DNA from: Rhizobacter sp.
Lineage (GTDB): Bacteria > Pseudomonadota > Gammaproteobacteria > Burkholderiales > Burkholderiaceae_C
Assembly: GCA_025351675.1 (NCBI GenBank)
Contig: JANXVK010000120.1
Span: forward strand, 1-8,768
Reading direction: 5' to 3'
Length of the DNA: 8,768 nt
How positions within the stretch are numbered: position 1 is the stretch's first letter; the number at the start of each line of letters is the position of its first letter. Of the stretch, positions 1 to 7,829 are shown piece by piece. The position numbers and the translations under genes were made by a program. Under the pieces are notes generated by a model that ran no database searches, was not told the origin of the DNA, and saw only the letters and a list, made by a program, of their open reading frames with translations.

Positions 1-1
1 G

Positions 2-598
2 ACCGACTCCGAGACCGTACCCCGCGAACCCGCAGCCCGCCTGCTCGACGGCATGGCGCGCGCGGTCGCCGCAACGAGCTACGCCGAGACGACGATCGCC
101 GACATCGTCCGCGAGGCCGGTGTGTCGCGCCGTACGTTCTACGAGCACTTCGCGACCAAGGCCGAGTGCCTGATCGCGCTCTACGAGGCGGCCAGCCACA
201 AGGCGCTCGAGGTGCTGCGCGGCGCCATCGACCCCGGCCAGCCCTGGGACGCGCAGATCGAGCGTGCGCTCTCGGCCTACCTCGGTGCGATGGCGGTCAA
301 CCCGGCGCTGATGCGAACGCTGTTCATCGAAATTCTCGGGCTCGGGCCGGACGGGCTCGCCGCGCGCCGCCGCGTCAACCAGGAGATTGCCGACTTCATC
401 CTCGGCGTCGCGAACGCGTCATCGGTCGCGAACCGGCGCAGCCTGTCGCCGCCGATGGCGATGGCGATCGTCGGTGGCATCAACGAGTTGGTGCTGACCT
501 ACATCGAGCGCGACCGGCTCGCGGACCTGCACGAGGTGGTCGGCCCGGCGAGTGAACTGGTGCGGGCGGCCACGCTGCCCGCGCCGCGCAGGCGCTGA
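2..598 (+). CDS. TetR-family transcriptional regulator (5' end outside window)
   Basis: A DNA-binding repressor of the TetR/AcrR type; the effector and target genes are unknown. The frame is open from base 2, giving 198 visible residues. The N-terminal helix-turn-helix is clear: TTIADIVREAGVSRRTFYEHF, about visible residues 30-50, followed by a typical F.TK.E stretch and an all-helical ligand/dimerisation domain to the C-terminus. An ATG at 53 exists, but starting there would cut away the first helix (RLLDGMARAVA), which family members normally keep. The true start therefore lies upstream of the window, probably only a few residues away, since TetR proteins are usually 190-220 residues. The C-terminus ends in a short basic tail (PAPRRR). 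It converges with the minus-strand run and its TGA directly abuts the TGA of the next gene. Family assignment is secure; the regulon cannot be inferred, because the natural target would be upstream and outside the window. Confidence 0.9.
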   Translation, partial: TDSETVPREPAARLLDGMARAVAATSYAETTIADIVREAGVSRRTFYEHFATKAECLIALYEAASHKALEVLRGAIDPGQPWDAQIERALSAYLGAMAVNPALMRTLFIEILGLGPDGLAARRRVNQEIADFILGVANASSVANRRSLSPPMAMAIVGGINELVLTYIERDRLADLHEVVGPASELVRAATLPAPRRR

Positions 599-901
599 TC
601 AAGCGACGTCGGGATCGCCGAACTCGGCGACAAAGTCTTCGACGAATCGTGCCGACGCGGTCAGCGTGAGCGTGACCGCGTGCCAATGACCCTCTTCGAC
701 CGTCACCTGAAGGTCATGGTCCCAATCCGCGCCGTCATCGGCCGATCCGTGGGTGTGCGGGAAGCTTCGCCAGGCCCAGTCCATGACGCGCTGCACCTCG
801 TTCATCACCGCCGCATGGTCGGCCGCGGGCGTCGACGCCATCGCCTCGATCGTGGTCAGGCGGTCGTCGGCGTCGCTGAAGTCGAACGTCAGGTAGTGCA
901 T
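599..901 (-). CDS. Conserved-looking 100-residue hypothetical protein, acidic and histidine-rich
   Basis: I do not recognise a named family. The chosen ATG at 901 gives 100 residues starting MHYLTFDFSD. The longer upstream extension of this frame would run into the GST gene in another frame and has non-protein-like Arg/Ser-rich composition. The start lies 22 nt behind the GST stop, so translation probably depends on the same transcript; no strong Shine-Dalgarno is visible. The predicted pattern is strand (2-9), helix (about 29-47), two strands (about 61-81) and helix (84-94), a small alpha/beta fold; this is inference from residue pattern. It has no cysteine, no signal peptide and no membrane segment. 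Histidines sit in acidic or aromatic settings: HTH at 49-51, DHD at 61-63 and HWH at 72-74. The stop codon touches that of the convergent TetR gene. That it is a real gene is supported by codon bias, tight packing and protein-like composition. Confidence 0.75.
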   Translation of the reverse strand: MHYLTFDFSDADDRLTTIEAMASTPAADHAAVMNEVQRVMDWAWRSFPHTHGSADDGADWDHDLQVTVEEGHWHAVTLTLTASARFVEDFVAEFGDPDVA

Positions 902-923
902 GAGCAGGCCGTGATCGAGCGGT

Positions 924-1568
924 TCAGAACACGATGTCGGCGTGGCCCGGCTGCCAGGCAGCGTACTTGTGCATTGCAGAGGCGAACAGTGCCGACGCCG
1001 TGATGCCTTCCATCCAGGTTTGCAGATGCGGGAGCGGCGCATGGCGGAACCACGCATCGTCGACGGCGGCGAACTGGCGCACGAACGGCACGATCGCCAT
1101 GTCGGCCAGCGAGGGCGTGTCTCGAAGCAGAAAGCGGTGATCCGCGAGGCGCGCGTTCAACGGCGCCAACATCAGCGCGACGGCGTCGTCCCGAGACGAC
1201 GCCACCGGGCGCTCCGGATCGCGCGAAGCGTACTTGTAGCGATCCAGCGCTTGCTTGAACGGTCCGTCGTTGAGATCGATCAAGGTCTGCGTCTCGTGCT
1301 GCTCGTCGGTGAGCAGCCAACTGTGGGGATCGTGAGCCCGCAGTGCCCAGCGCATGATGTCGAGGCTTTGCTCGAGCACGCTGCCATCGGGCAGTTGCAG
1401 CACCGGCACGGTCGCCTTCGGCGATGCGGCGATGAGCTCCTCAGGCTTGTCGCGAAGCACCACCTCGCGCAGTGCCACGCAGGCGCCCGAGCCCTTCACC
1501 GCGAGCCGTGCCCGGATGGCATAGGGGCAGCGGCGAAAGGAGTAGAGGATCGGCAGGTCGTTTGGCAA
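924..1568 (-). CDS. Glutathione S-transferase-like protein (CPYA active-site motif)
   Basis: A soluble cytosolic GST-superfamily protein of 214 residues, a normal length, likely to use glutathione in a thiol-transfer or conjugation reaction. The N-terminal thioredoxin-fold domain (about 5-78) has a glutaredoxin-like CPYA at 14-17, a single-cysteine motif as in omega/CLIC-like or Grx2-like GSTs. It also has the cis-proline segment TVPVL (53-57) and the EQSLDI glutathione-binding loop (66-71). The C-terminal helical domain (about 90-205) carries the N-capping box in PSLADMAIVPF (S153...D156), a GST hallmark. The start is TTG at 1568, preceded by GGAG seven nt upstream; the frame is closed by a TGA 27 nt upstream, so little alternative exists. 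It sits 24 nt behind the DUF1801 gene and 22 nt before the 100-residue gene, so co-transcription is likely. Substrate unknown. The cysteine active site argues for thioltransferase or dehydroascorbate-reductase-like chemistry over classic conjugation, as inference. Confidence 0.9.
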   Translation of the reverse strand: MPNDLPILYSFRRCPYAIRARLAVKGSGACVALREVVLRDKPEELIAASPKATVPVLQLPDGSVLEQSLDIMRWALRAHDPHSWLLTDEQHETQTLIDLNDGPFKQALDRYKYASRDPERPVASSRDDAVALMLAPLNARLADHRFLLRDTPSLADMAIVPFVRQFAAVDDAWFRHAPLPHLQTWMEGITASALFASAMHKYAAWQPGHADIVF

Positions 1569-1574
1569 ATTTTT

Positions 1575-1579
1575 TCTCC
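1575..1579 (-). promoter_or_regulatory. Ribosome binding site supporting the TTG start of the GST gene
   Basis: GGAGA on the minus strand ends six to seven nt before TTG at 1568. An in-frame stop lies just 27 nt upstream, so this site makes the TTG start the best choice. Confidence 0.65.
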
Positions 1580-1592
1580 GCTGCCGCAGCCA

Positions 1593-2030
1593 TCAACCGC
1601 GGGCCGAAGCCTTGTTCAGGGTCACGGCGGCCCGAATGAGCGCCTTCAGAGCCTCCTCGTCCAGCGTGTCGCCTTCGCGGAAGTCGATGGCGCGCCTGAC
1701 CTTGCCCTCGAGACTGGAATTGAAGAGGCCCGAAGGGTCTGCCAGGGAGGCGCCCTTGGCGAAGGTCGTCTTCACGACCTTCTTGTACGTCTCGCCGGTG
1801 CAGATCAGCCCGTGGTGCGACCAGACCGGAATGCGCCACTTCCACTCCTCGGTCACTTCGGGGTCGGCCTCCTTGATCGGAGCGCGGAGCCGGGCGAGCA
1901 TCGCGCCCCGCCAATCGCTTAGACCCGCGATTTTCGCGTCGATCAGCTCGGACGCAGACTCGGCTCGGTCGTGCGGCGCCGTCGCGTCTGGCACGACGGC
2001 GCGGGCGGGGTGGACTCTTGACGTTGGCAA
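1593..2030 (-). CDS. DUF1801 (YdhG-like) domain protein
   Basis: A small soluble protein of 145 residues whose core matches DUF1801/YdhG-like proteins. After a Pro/Ala-rich, low-complexity N-terminal tail (1-25) come the helices SELIDAKIAGL (27-37) and WRGAMLARLRAPIKEADP (40-57), then the diagnostic EEWKWRIPVWSHHGLICTGE (61-80) and the TYKKVVKTTFAKGASLADP stretch (81-99). The C-terminus is helical, with LDEEALKALIRAAVTLNK at 123-140. The family is structurally related to frataxin-like proteins; biochemical function here is unknown. The TTG start at 2030 is chosen because GGGAG lies five nt upstream and the tail it adds resembles that of homologues as I remember them; a start a few codons downstream cannot be excluded. 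It lies 57 nt behind the lipoprotein gene and 24 nt ahead of the GST gene, consistent with an operon. No link to mismatch repair is evident beyond position. Confidence 0.85.
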   Translation of the reverse strand: MPTSRVHPARAVVPDATAPHDRAESASELIDAKIAGLSDWRGAMLARLRAPIKEADPEVTEEWKWRIPVWSHHGLICTGETYKKVVKTTFAKGASLADPSGLFNSSLEGKVRRAIDFREGDTLDEEALKALIRAAVTLNKASARG

Positions 2031-2035
2031 CGGCG

Positions 2036-2040
2036 CTCCC
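2036..2040 (-). promoter_or_regulatory. Ribosome binding site supporting the TTG start of the DUF1801 gene
   Basis: GGGAG on the minus strand, five nt before TTG at 2030. It supports the long form of the protein with its Pro/Ala-rich tail. Confidence 0.5.
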
Positions 2041-2087
2041 GAAGTACTGGATCGGATGGGTCCGGCGGTTCCATTCGGGCGGGGCCC

Positions 2088-2972
2088 TCAAGCCCCCAAC
2101 CCGTACAACGCCCGCAGCGCATCCCGATACTGCTGCTGCCCGCGGCCGTTGGTGCTGTAGTGGGTGCCGCCCTCGACCAGCACGAAGCGCTTCGGTGCCG
2201 CCGCCTTCTCGTACAGCGCGCGGCCCAGCGCCGACGGGATCAGCGAATCCGCGGCGCCGTGGACCACCAGCACCGGTACCCTGACCTTGGCGATGCGGTC
2301 GCCCGAATCGAAACGCTGCGTGATCAGCGGGGTGATCGGCAACCAGCCCCACTTCATCGTCTCGAACACCGCCGGAATCGACGTGAACGTGCCTTCGACG
2401 ATCAGCCCCTTCGCGTCCTCGACCTCGGCGGCGAGCCGCACCGCGATCGCGCCGCCAAGCGAGTGGCCGAAGATGTAGCGGTCACGGCCCGGGTACTTGG
2501 CCGCGATCCAGGCCCAGCCGGCGCGCGCGTCTTCGTTGACGCTGACCTCCGACGGCAGCTCGTCGGTGCTGCGGCCGAAGCCGCGGTAGTCGACCGCCAG
2601 CACCGCGAAACCGAGCCCGCGCATGTGGCGGATGCGGAACACGCTGCTCTCGACATTGCGGCGCGCGCCGTGCAGGTAGAGCATCACCGGCGCGTTCGGC
2701 GTTGGGCCGGCGAGCCAGAGCCCGTGCAGCCTGGGCTTGCCTGGGGACGGTGCGCCGGGCGCACCTTGTGAATCAGGCAGCGTGATCCAGACATCGTCCA
2801 AGCCGTCGATGCGCGCGCCGTTGTCTTGCGTCGTCAGCACGCTGGCCTGGAAAATCCACTTGCGCTGTTGCGTGTCGAGGCTGACGCAGCCGGCCAGCGC
2901 TGCCAACGACAAGCAAGCGAGCAAGGCGAGGGCGGGCCAGCGCCAGCGGATCGTCGTCAGGAATTGCAGCAT
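2088..2972 (-). CDS. Alpha/beta-hydrolase lipoprotein (Bem46/ABHD13-like)
   Basis: A predicted serine hydrolase of 294 residues anchored as a lipoprotein. Residues 1-29 form a lipoprotein signal: basic residues near position 9-11, a hydrophobic core (ALALLACLSLAALA) and the lipobox LAGC at 26-29, with Cys29 the lipidation site. The hydrolase core shows the oxyanion-hole strand MLYLHGARRN (97-106), AVDYRGFGRS (126-135), the nucleophile elbow GHSLGG (169-174, Ser171), Asp242 in HGAADSLIP and His271 in GGTHYS, so the catalytic triad is complete. The Bem46/YfhR-like arrangement, without a lid, fits esterases or depolymerising hydrolases of unknown substrate. It starts 30 nt after the mutL stop with no strong Shine-Dalgarno (CCCG just before ATG), suggesting translation coupled to mutL or weak expression. 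The protein would sit in the outer membrane or at the periplasmic face of the inner membrane: +2 is Val, which does not favour inner-membrane retention. Confidence 0.88.
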   Translation of the reverse strand: MLQFLTTIRWRWPALALLACLSLAALAGCVSLDTQQRKWIFQASVLTTQDNGARIDGLDDVWITLPDSQGAPGAPSPGKPRLHGLWLAGPTPNAPVMLYLHGARRNVESSVFRIRHMRGLGFAVLAVDYRGFGRSTDELPSEVSVNEDARAGWAWIAAKYPGRDRYIFGHSLGGAIAVRLAAEVEDAKGLIVEGTFTSIPAVFETMKWGWLPITPLITQRFDSGDRIAKVRVPVLVVHGAADSLIPSALGRALYEKAAAPKRFVLVEGGTHYSTNGRGQQQYRDALRALYGLGA

Positions 2973-3002
2973 CGGGAACAGATTGCGCTGGCCGGTGAAA
3001 GT

Positions 3003-4832
<1,830 letters not shown>

Positions 4833-4838
4833 TGCTGC

Positions 4839-4844
4839 ATTGTA
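4839..4844 (-). promoter_or_regulatory. Candidate -10 element for mutL
   Basis: On the minus strand this reads TACAAT, five of six matches to the sigma-70 -10 consensus, in an otherwise GC-rich stretch. Its end lies seven nt from the A of the mutL ATG, so transcription would start at or next to the start codon, giving a leaderless or nearly leaderless mRNA. That would agree with the missing Shine-Dalgarno. No good -35 hexamer is visible 16-18 nt upstream, so the call is tentative. Confidence 0.4.
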
Positions 4845-4891
4845 GAAAGCCGCGAACAGGCTGTTGTTGCCGCGTCATTTCGCCGGATCGC

Positions 4892-4903
4892 GGCGCCGGC
4901 GCC
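4892..4903. repeat. 12-bp perfect palindrome in the mutL/HD-GYP divergent region
   Basis: GGCGCCGGCGCC is its own reverse complement. It lies between the divergent starts, 60 nt from the mutL ATG and 37 nt before the HD-GYP ATG, a position suited to an operator acting on either gene. Symmetric GC-only words are common by chance in such DNA, so function is only a possibility. Confidence 0.3.
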
Positions 4904-4933
4904 CGCATTCACAATGGGTTTGCAGTCGTCAGC

Positions 4934-4937
4934 AGGA
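4934..4937 (+). promoter_or_regulatory. Short-spaced ribosome binding site for the HD-GYP gene
   Basis: AGGA lies three nt before the ATG at 4941, a tight spacing but the only Shine-Dalgarno-like word near either in-frame ATG. The other in-frame ATG, at 4914, would add nine residues and has only GC-rich sequence without AGGA/GGAG before it. This decides the start in favour of 4941. Confidence 0.4.
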
Positions 4938-4940
4938 CCC

Positions 4941-6248
4941 ATGATTGAACAACCCACCCTGATCGCCTCCGCCGCAGAAAGCCCCGCATTCCTGCGCGCT
5001 GTCAGCGACATGGGCGCGCGCCGCCCGGTCAAGACCTTTCGGGCGATCTACAACCACCAAGGCATCAAGCTGCTCGAAGGTGGCTTGGCCGTCGACGGCG
5101 GGCTGTACGACCGGCTGCTGTCGCACCGCCTGACCGGGCCACTCGACGAGAGCCTCGCAACCGACTTGCCCGTCACCGGCGCACTGCTGCGCGAGGCCGC
5201 CGAGGCCGCGATGGCGCGCCTGCCGTTCTTCGGCCTGATGGGCCCGGTGGGCCGGGTGCGCAGCATGCTGCTGCAATCGATCGAGGCGATTCCGTTGCCG
5301 CCACCGGTGGCGTTTCACCTGACGCTGGCGCGCGAGACGCGGCCGGCCATCTTCGACCACGGCATCCTGATGGCGCTGCTGTGCGCGCATCTGGTGCGCG
5401 AGGGCGGCGCGCCGATCCACGACATGACCGTGGCGGCCAGCGCCGGCCTGCTGCACGACTTGGGCATGCTGCACATCGACGCGGCGCTGCTCGACGCCGG
5501 CAACCCGCTGACGGCCGATGAACTGCGGCCGCTGTACGCGCACACCGTCACCTCGTCGATGCTGATCGCGCGCTTTCACGAGTACCCGTCGAGCGTCGCG
5601 CGCGCGGTGCTCGAGCACCACGAACAGCTCGACGGCTCGGGCTACCCGCGCGGCCTGTGCGCCGACGCGATCAGCCCGCTCGGGCGCTTGCTGTCGCTGT
5701 GCGAGGTCGTCACCGCAATGTTCGACGGCGAGCGCGAGCGGCCCGAGCAGCGCGTCTCGCTGCTGCTGCGCGTCAGCCCGCGGCGCTTCGAGCCGTCGCT
5801 GGTGCCGTCGATCCACCGCCTGCTGCGCGCACTGCCGCCGGCCGACGAGACGGTCGAGGCGACCGTCGCCGAGTCGGTCGAACGCCTGCGGGTGCTGGCC
5901 GATCTGCTTGGCCGCTGGCGCGCCGCGGCTGCCGCATCGGCACCCGGGCTCGACCCGGCCGCGGCCGCCGTGCTCAAGGCGATGGCCGGGCAGGCCGAGA
6001 CGCTGCAGCGGATACTTTTCGAGGCCGGCATCACGCCCGAGCAGCTCGTGTTTCTGACCGAACTGGCCCAGCCCGACATGGGCCTGCGCGCCGAGATGTG
6101 GGCGTTGACCGGCGAGTTGCGCTGGCACCTGCGGTCGAGCGCGAATCAGCTGCGCCGGCGCTGGCGCGCCGCCGCGGCGGGCCAGCCGTTTCCGCCGGCG
6201 GTGGCCGCCTGGCTCGACGAGGTCGAGTCCTTCGACACCGTCGATTGA
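4941..6248 (+). CDS. HD-GYP-type phosphohydrolase (probable cyclic-di-GMP phosphodiesterase)
   Basis: 435 residues, soluble, without receiver, PAS or membrane segments. The N-terminal part (about 30-120) has the NHQGIKLLEGG...LLSHRLTGPLD pattern often seen ahead of HD-GYP domains in proteobacteria. The HD-GYP core (about 137-300) has His140, the HD pair in LLHDLGMLHID (172-173), His201, and HHEQLDGSGYPRGL (226-239) with the GYP triplet at 234-236. In the last conserved block the usual aspartate ligand of VAD.YDAL appears as Glu255 (CEVVTAM), and the RPYR stretch is not recognisable. The HDIGK lysine is Met. Known chemistry is hydrolysis of c-di-GMP to pGpG/GMP. Activity here is likely but the substitutions leave doubt. 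Residues about 310-435 are a helical extension I cannot assign. The frame is open far upstream through sequence antisense to mutL; that part is not coding. DedA follows 58 nt downstream. Confidence 0.88.
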   Translation: MIEQPTLIASAAESPAFLRAVSDMGARRPVKTFRAIYNHQGIKLLEGGLAVDGGLYDRLLSHRLTGPLDESLATDLPVTGALLREAAEAAMARLPFFGLMGPVGRVRSMLLQSIEAIPLPPPVAFHLTLARETRPAIFDHGILMALLCAHLVREGGAPIHDMTVAASAGLLHDLGMLHIDAALLDAGNPLTADELRPLYAHTVTSSMLIARFHEYPSSVARAVLEHHEQLDGSGYPRGLCADAISPLGRLLSLCEVVTAMFDGERERPEQRVSLLLRVSPRRFEPSLVPSIHRLLRALPPADETVEATVAESVERLRVLADLLGRWRAAAAASAPGLDPAAAAVLKAMAGQAETLQRILFEAGITPEQLVFLTELAQPDMGLRAEMWALTGELRWHLRSSANQLRRRWRAAAAGQPFPPAVAAWLDEVESFDTVD

Positions 6249-6292
6249 CCCCGCACGGCCGTCGGCAAGCGCCGCCGCCCACGGCGCGCCCC

Positions 6293-6298
6293 GATAAT
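6293..6298 (+). promoter_or_regulatory. Candidate -10 element for dedA
   Basis: GATAAT, five of six to the -10 consensus, eight nt before the dedA ATG at 6307 in GC-rich surroundings. A transcript would start at or within a couple of bases of the ATG, and there is no Shine-Dalgarno (the bases just before ATG are CGCGCCGC). No convincing -35 hexamer lies at 16-18 nt. The same geometry is seen in front of mutL. Confidence 0.4.
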
Positions 6299-6306
6299 CG
6301 CGCCGC

Positions 6307-6951
6307 ATGGAAATCCTTCAGTTCGTTCTCGACTTCATCCTGCACGTCGACGTGCACCTGCGCGACTTCGTGCAGGCCTACGGCAACTGGGTCTACGCGC
6401 TGCTGTTCCTGATCATCTTCGTCGAGACCGGCGTGGTGGTGATGCCGTTCCTGCCGGGCGACTCGCTGCTGTTCGTGGTCGGCGCGTTGTGCGGGGTGGG
6501 GCTGATGAGCCTGCCGCTGGCGATGGTGCTGCTGTGCGTCGCGGCGATCCTGGGGGATCAGCTCAACTACACGATCGGCCGCCACTTCGGGCCGCGCGTA
6601 TTCCAGTGGGAGAACTCGCGCTTCTTCAACAAGGCCGCTTTCAACCAGGCGCACGCGTTCTACGAGAAGTACGGCGGCGTGACGATCGTGGTCGCCCGTT
6701 TCCTGCCGTTCCTGCGCACCTTCGCGCCGTTTGTCGGCGGTGTCGCGCAGATGACGCGCAGCAAGTTCACGCTGTTCAACGTTGCCGGTGGCATCCTGTG
6801 GGTCGTCAGCCTGACGCTGGCGGGCTATCTGTTCGGCAACATCCCGTGGGTTCAGGCGAATCTCGACAAGATCATCTGGGGCGCGATCATCCTGCCCGGC
6901 CTGCTGGTGATGTGGGGCGCGTGGCGGGCGCGGCGCAAACAGGCAGGGTGA
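6307..6951 (+). CDS. DedA-family inner-membrane protein
   Basis: A 214-residue polytopic membrane protein of the DedA/VTT (SNARE-associated) family. Members include undecaprenyl-phosphate and phospholipid translocases that recycle lipid carriers and support proton-motive-force homeostasis and envelope integrity. Conserved features are all present: FVETGVVVMPFLPGDSLLF (38-56) with the acidic pair Glu40 and Asp52; GDQLNYTIGRHFG (83-95); FYEKYGG (118-124); and VVARFLPFLRTFAPFVGGVA (128-147) with arginines 131 and 137, equivalent to those essential in E. coli YqjA/YghB. Hydrophobic stretches lie at about 28-62 (re-entrant type), 68-84, 157-176 and 188-205, ending in a basic cytoplasmic tail (RARRKQAG). 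The gene follows the HD-GYP gene by 58 nt in the same direction but has its own -10-like motif, so it may be transcribed separately. Which lipid it moves cannot be read from the sequence. Confidence 0.95.
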   Translation: MEILQFVLDFILHVDVHLRDFVQAYGNWVYALLFLIIFVETGVVVMPFLPGDSLLFVVGALCGVGLMSLPLAMVLLCVAAILGDQLNYTIGRHFGPRVFQWENSRFFNKAAFNQAHAFYEKYGGVTIVVARFLPFLRTFAPFVGGVAQMTRSKFTLFNVAGGILWVVSLTLAGYLFGNIPWVQANLDKIIWGAIILPGLLVMWGAWRARRKQAG

Positions 6952-7059
6952 CGACGCCGGGCCGCCGTGAGAACACGCCTGTCAGCCTGACCGCGCGCGG
7001 CGCGGAGCGCGCCCGGACCGGCGTCACCGTGGCACCCGCAACCCGCTCCGCGCCGGTGC
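6952..7059. other. Convergent spacer with GC hairpins, no T-tract terminator
   Basis: This 108-nt spacer separates the ends of dedA and the carbonic anhydrase gene. It holds two possible stems: GCGCGC at 6993-6998 with GCGCGC at 7007-7012 (8-nt loop), and ACCGGCG at 7017-7023 with CGCCGGT at 7051-7057. Neither is followed by a run of T on either strand, so intrinsic termination is not supported; ending may be Rho-dependent. Confidence 0.3.
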
Positions 7060-7779
7060 TCAGACGAAGAAATCGACCTTGCCGTCGTCGAGGCTGTAAT
7101 GCGCGCCGACGACCTTGAGCGCGCCGGAGCGGATCGGATCCATCAGCAGTGGCTCGGAGTTGCGCAGGCGGTTGACGACGCGCTTGATGTTCTCGCGCAC
7201 TGCGGCCTCGAGCAGGGCGTCGCCTTTCGTGCCGCCAGCCTTGGCCAGCAACGCGGCCGGCAGAATCGGCTCGATCATCTGGTTCAGGCTGCCCGGATAG
7301 ACCGTGTTCTTCTCGACCACCGACAGCGCCGCATCGACCGCGCCGCAGCGCTGGTGGCCCATCACCACGATCAGCGGGACGCCGAGCACCGCGATGCCGT
7401 ACTCGATGCTGCCCATCGCCACCGTGTCGACGGTATTGCCGGCATTGCGAACGATGAACATCTCGCCCAAGCCGCGGCCGAACAGCACTTCGGGCGGCAC
7501 CCGGCTGTCGGAGCACGACACCAGCACCACGAACGGGGTCTGGCCACGGGCGATTGCCAAGCGGCGTTCGCTGTCCGGGACGTTGAGCGTGCGCGGCTTG
7601 TCGGCAAGGAACAGTGCGTTGCCTTCCTTCAGCGTGGCCAGCGCCTGGTCTGGCGTCATCGACGTCTTGTTCGCATCGGCGGCGAACACGGTCGGAACGC
7701 CGATGCTGGCGGCCAAGCCCAACGAGCCACAGCACGTGCGGCGGAAGAAACTGCGGCGCGTGGAAACGTCTTGGTTCAT
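7060..7779 (-). CDS. Beta-class carbonic anhydrase with Tat signal peptide
   Basis: A 239-residue enzyme that interconverts CO2 and bicarbonate, predicted to act in the periplasm. The N-terminus has the twin-arginine signal STRRSFFRR (6-14), a hydrophobic core (GSLGLAASIGVPTVFA) and likely cleavage near residue 33 or 34 (VFA/AD). The mature beta-CA shows SCSDSR at 88-93 (zinc Cys89, catalytic dyad Asp91-Arg93), the IVRNAGN segment (109-115) and GHQRCGAV (141-148) with zinc ligands His142 and Cys145, so the active site is complete. The ATG at 7779 is chosen because GGAGAG lies seven nt upstream and the Tat motif then sits at the correct distance; the longer frame to 7848 would put unrelated sequence before it. 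It lies 132 nt behind the esterase gene and probably has its own promoter. Cofactored, folded export by Tat suits a zinc enzyme. Beta-CAs are usually cytoplasmic, so the export signal is the notable feature. Confidence 0.95.
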   Translation of the reverse strand: MNQDVSTRRSFFRRTCCGSLGLAASIGVPTVFAADANKTSMTPDQALATLKEGNALFLADKPRTLNVPDSERRLAIARGQTPFVVLVSCSDSRVPPEVLFGRGLGEMFIVRNAGNTVDTVAMGSIEYGIAVLGVPLIVVMGHQRCGAVDAALSVVEKNTVYPGSLNQMIEPILPAALLAKAGGTKGDALLEAAVRENIKRVVNRLRNSEPLLMDPIRSGALKVVGAHYSLDDGKVDFFV

Positions 7780-7786
7780 GTGCGTG

Positions 7787-7792
7787 CTCTCC
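7787..7792 (-). promoter_or_regulatory. Ribosome binding site of the carbonic anhydrase gene
   Basis: On the minus strand this reads GGAGAG, seven nt before the ATG at 7779. It is one of the strongest Shine-Dalgarno matches in the window and fixes the start at the Tat-signal methionine over the in-frame ATG at 7848. Confidence 0.7.
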
Positions 7793-7829
7793 GTGAAGTG
7801 GCCTCGTCTCGGGATTGCGAGCCGGGATG

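Noticed and set aside
942..1922. 326-codon plus-strand open frame opposite GST and DUF1801
   Set aside because: Antisense shadow of two recognisable genes; composition is Arg/His/Gln-rich and no ribosome binding site supports it.
1441..2352. 303-codon minus-strand open frame across three genes
   Set aside because: It crosses the well-supported hydrolase, DUF1801 and GST genes in another frame and encodes Arg/Gly-rich sequence without family features.
4929..6308. 459-codon minus-strand open frame opposite the HD-GYP gene
   Set aside because: It is in codon register with the HD-GYP gene and open only because that gene lacks TTA, CTA and TCA codons. The predicted product is Arg/Gln/His-rich with no motif.
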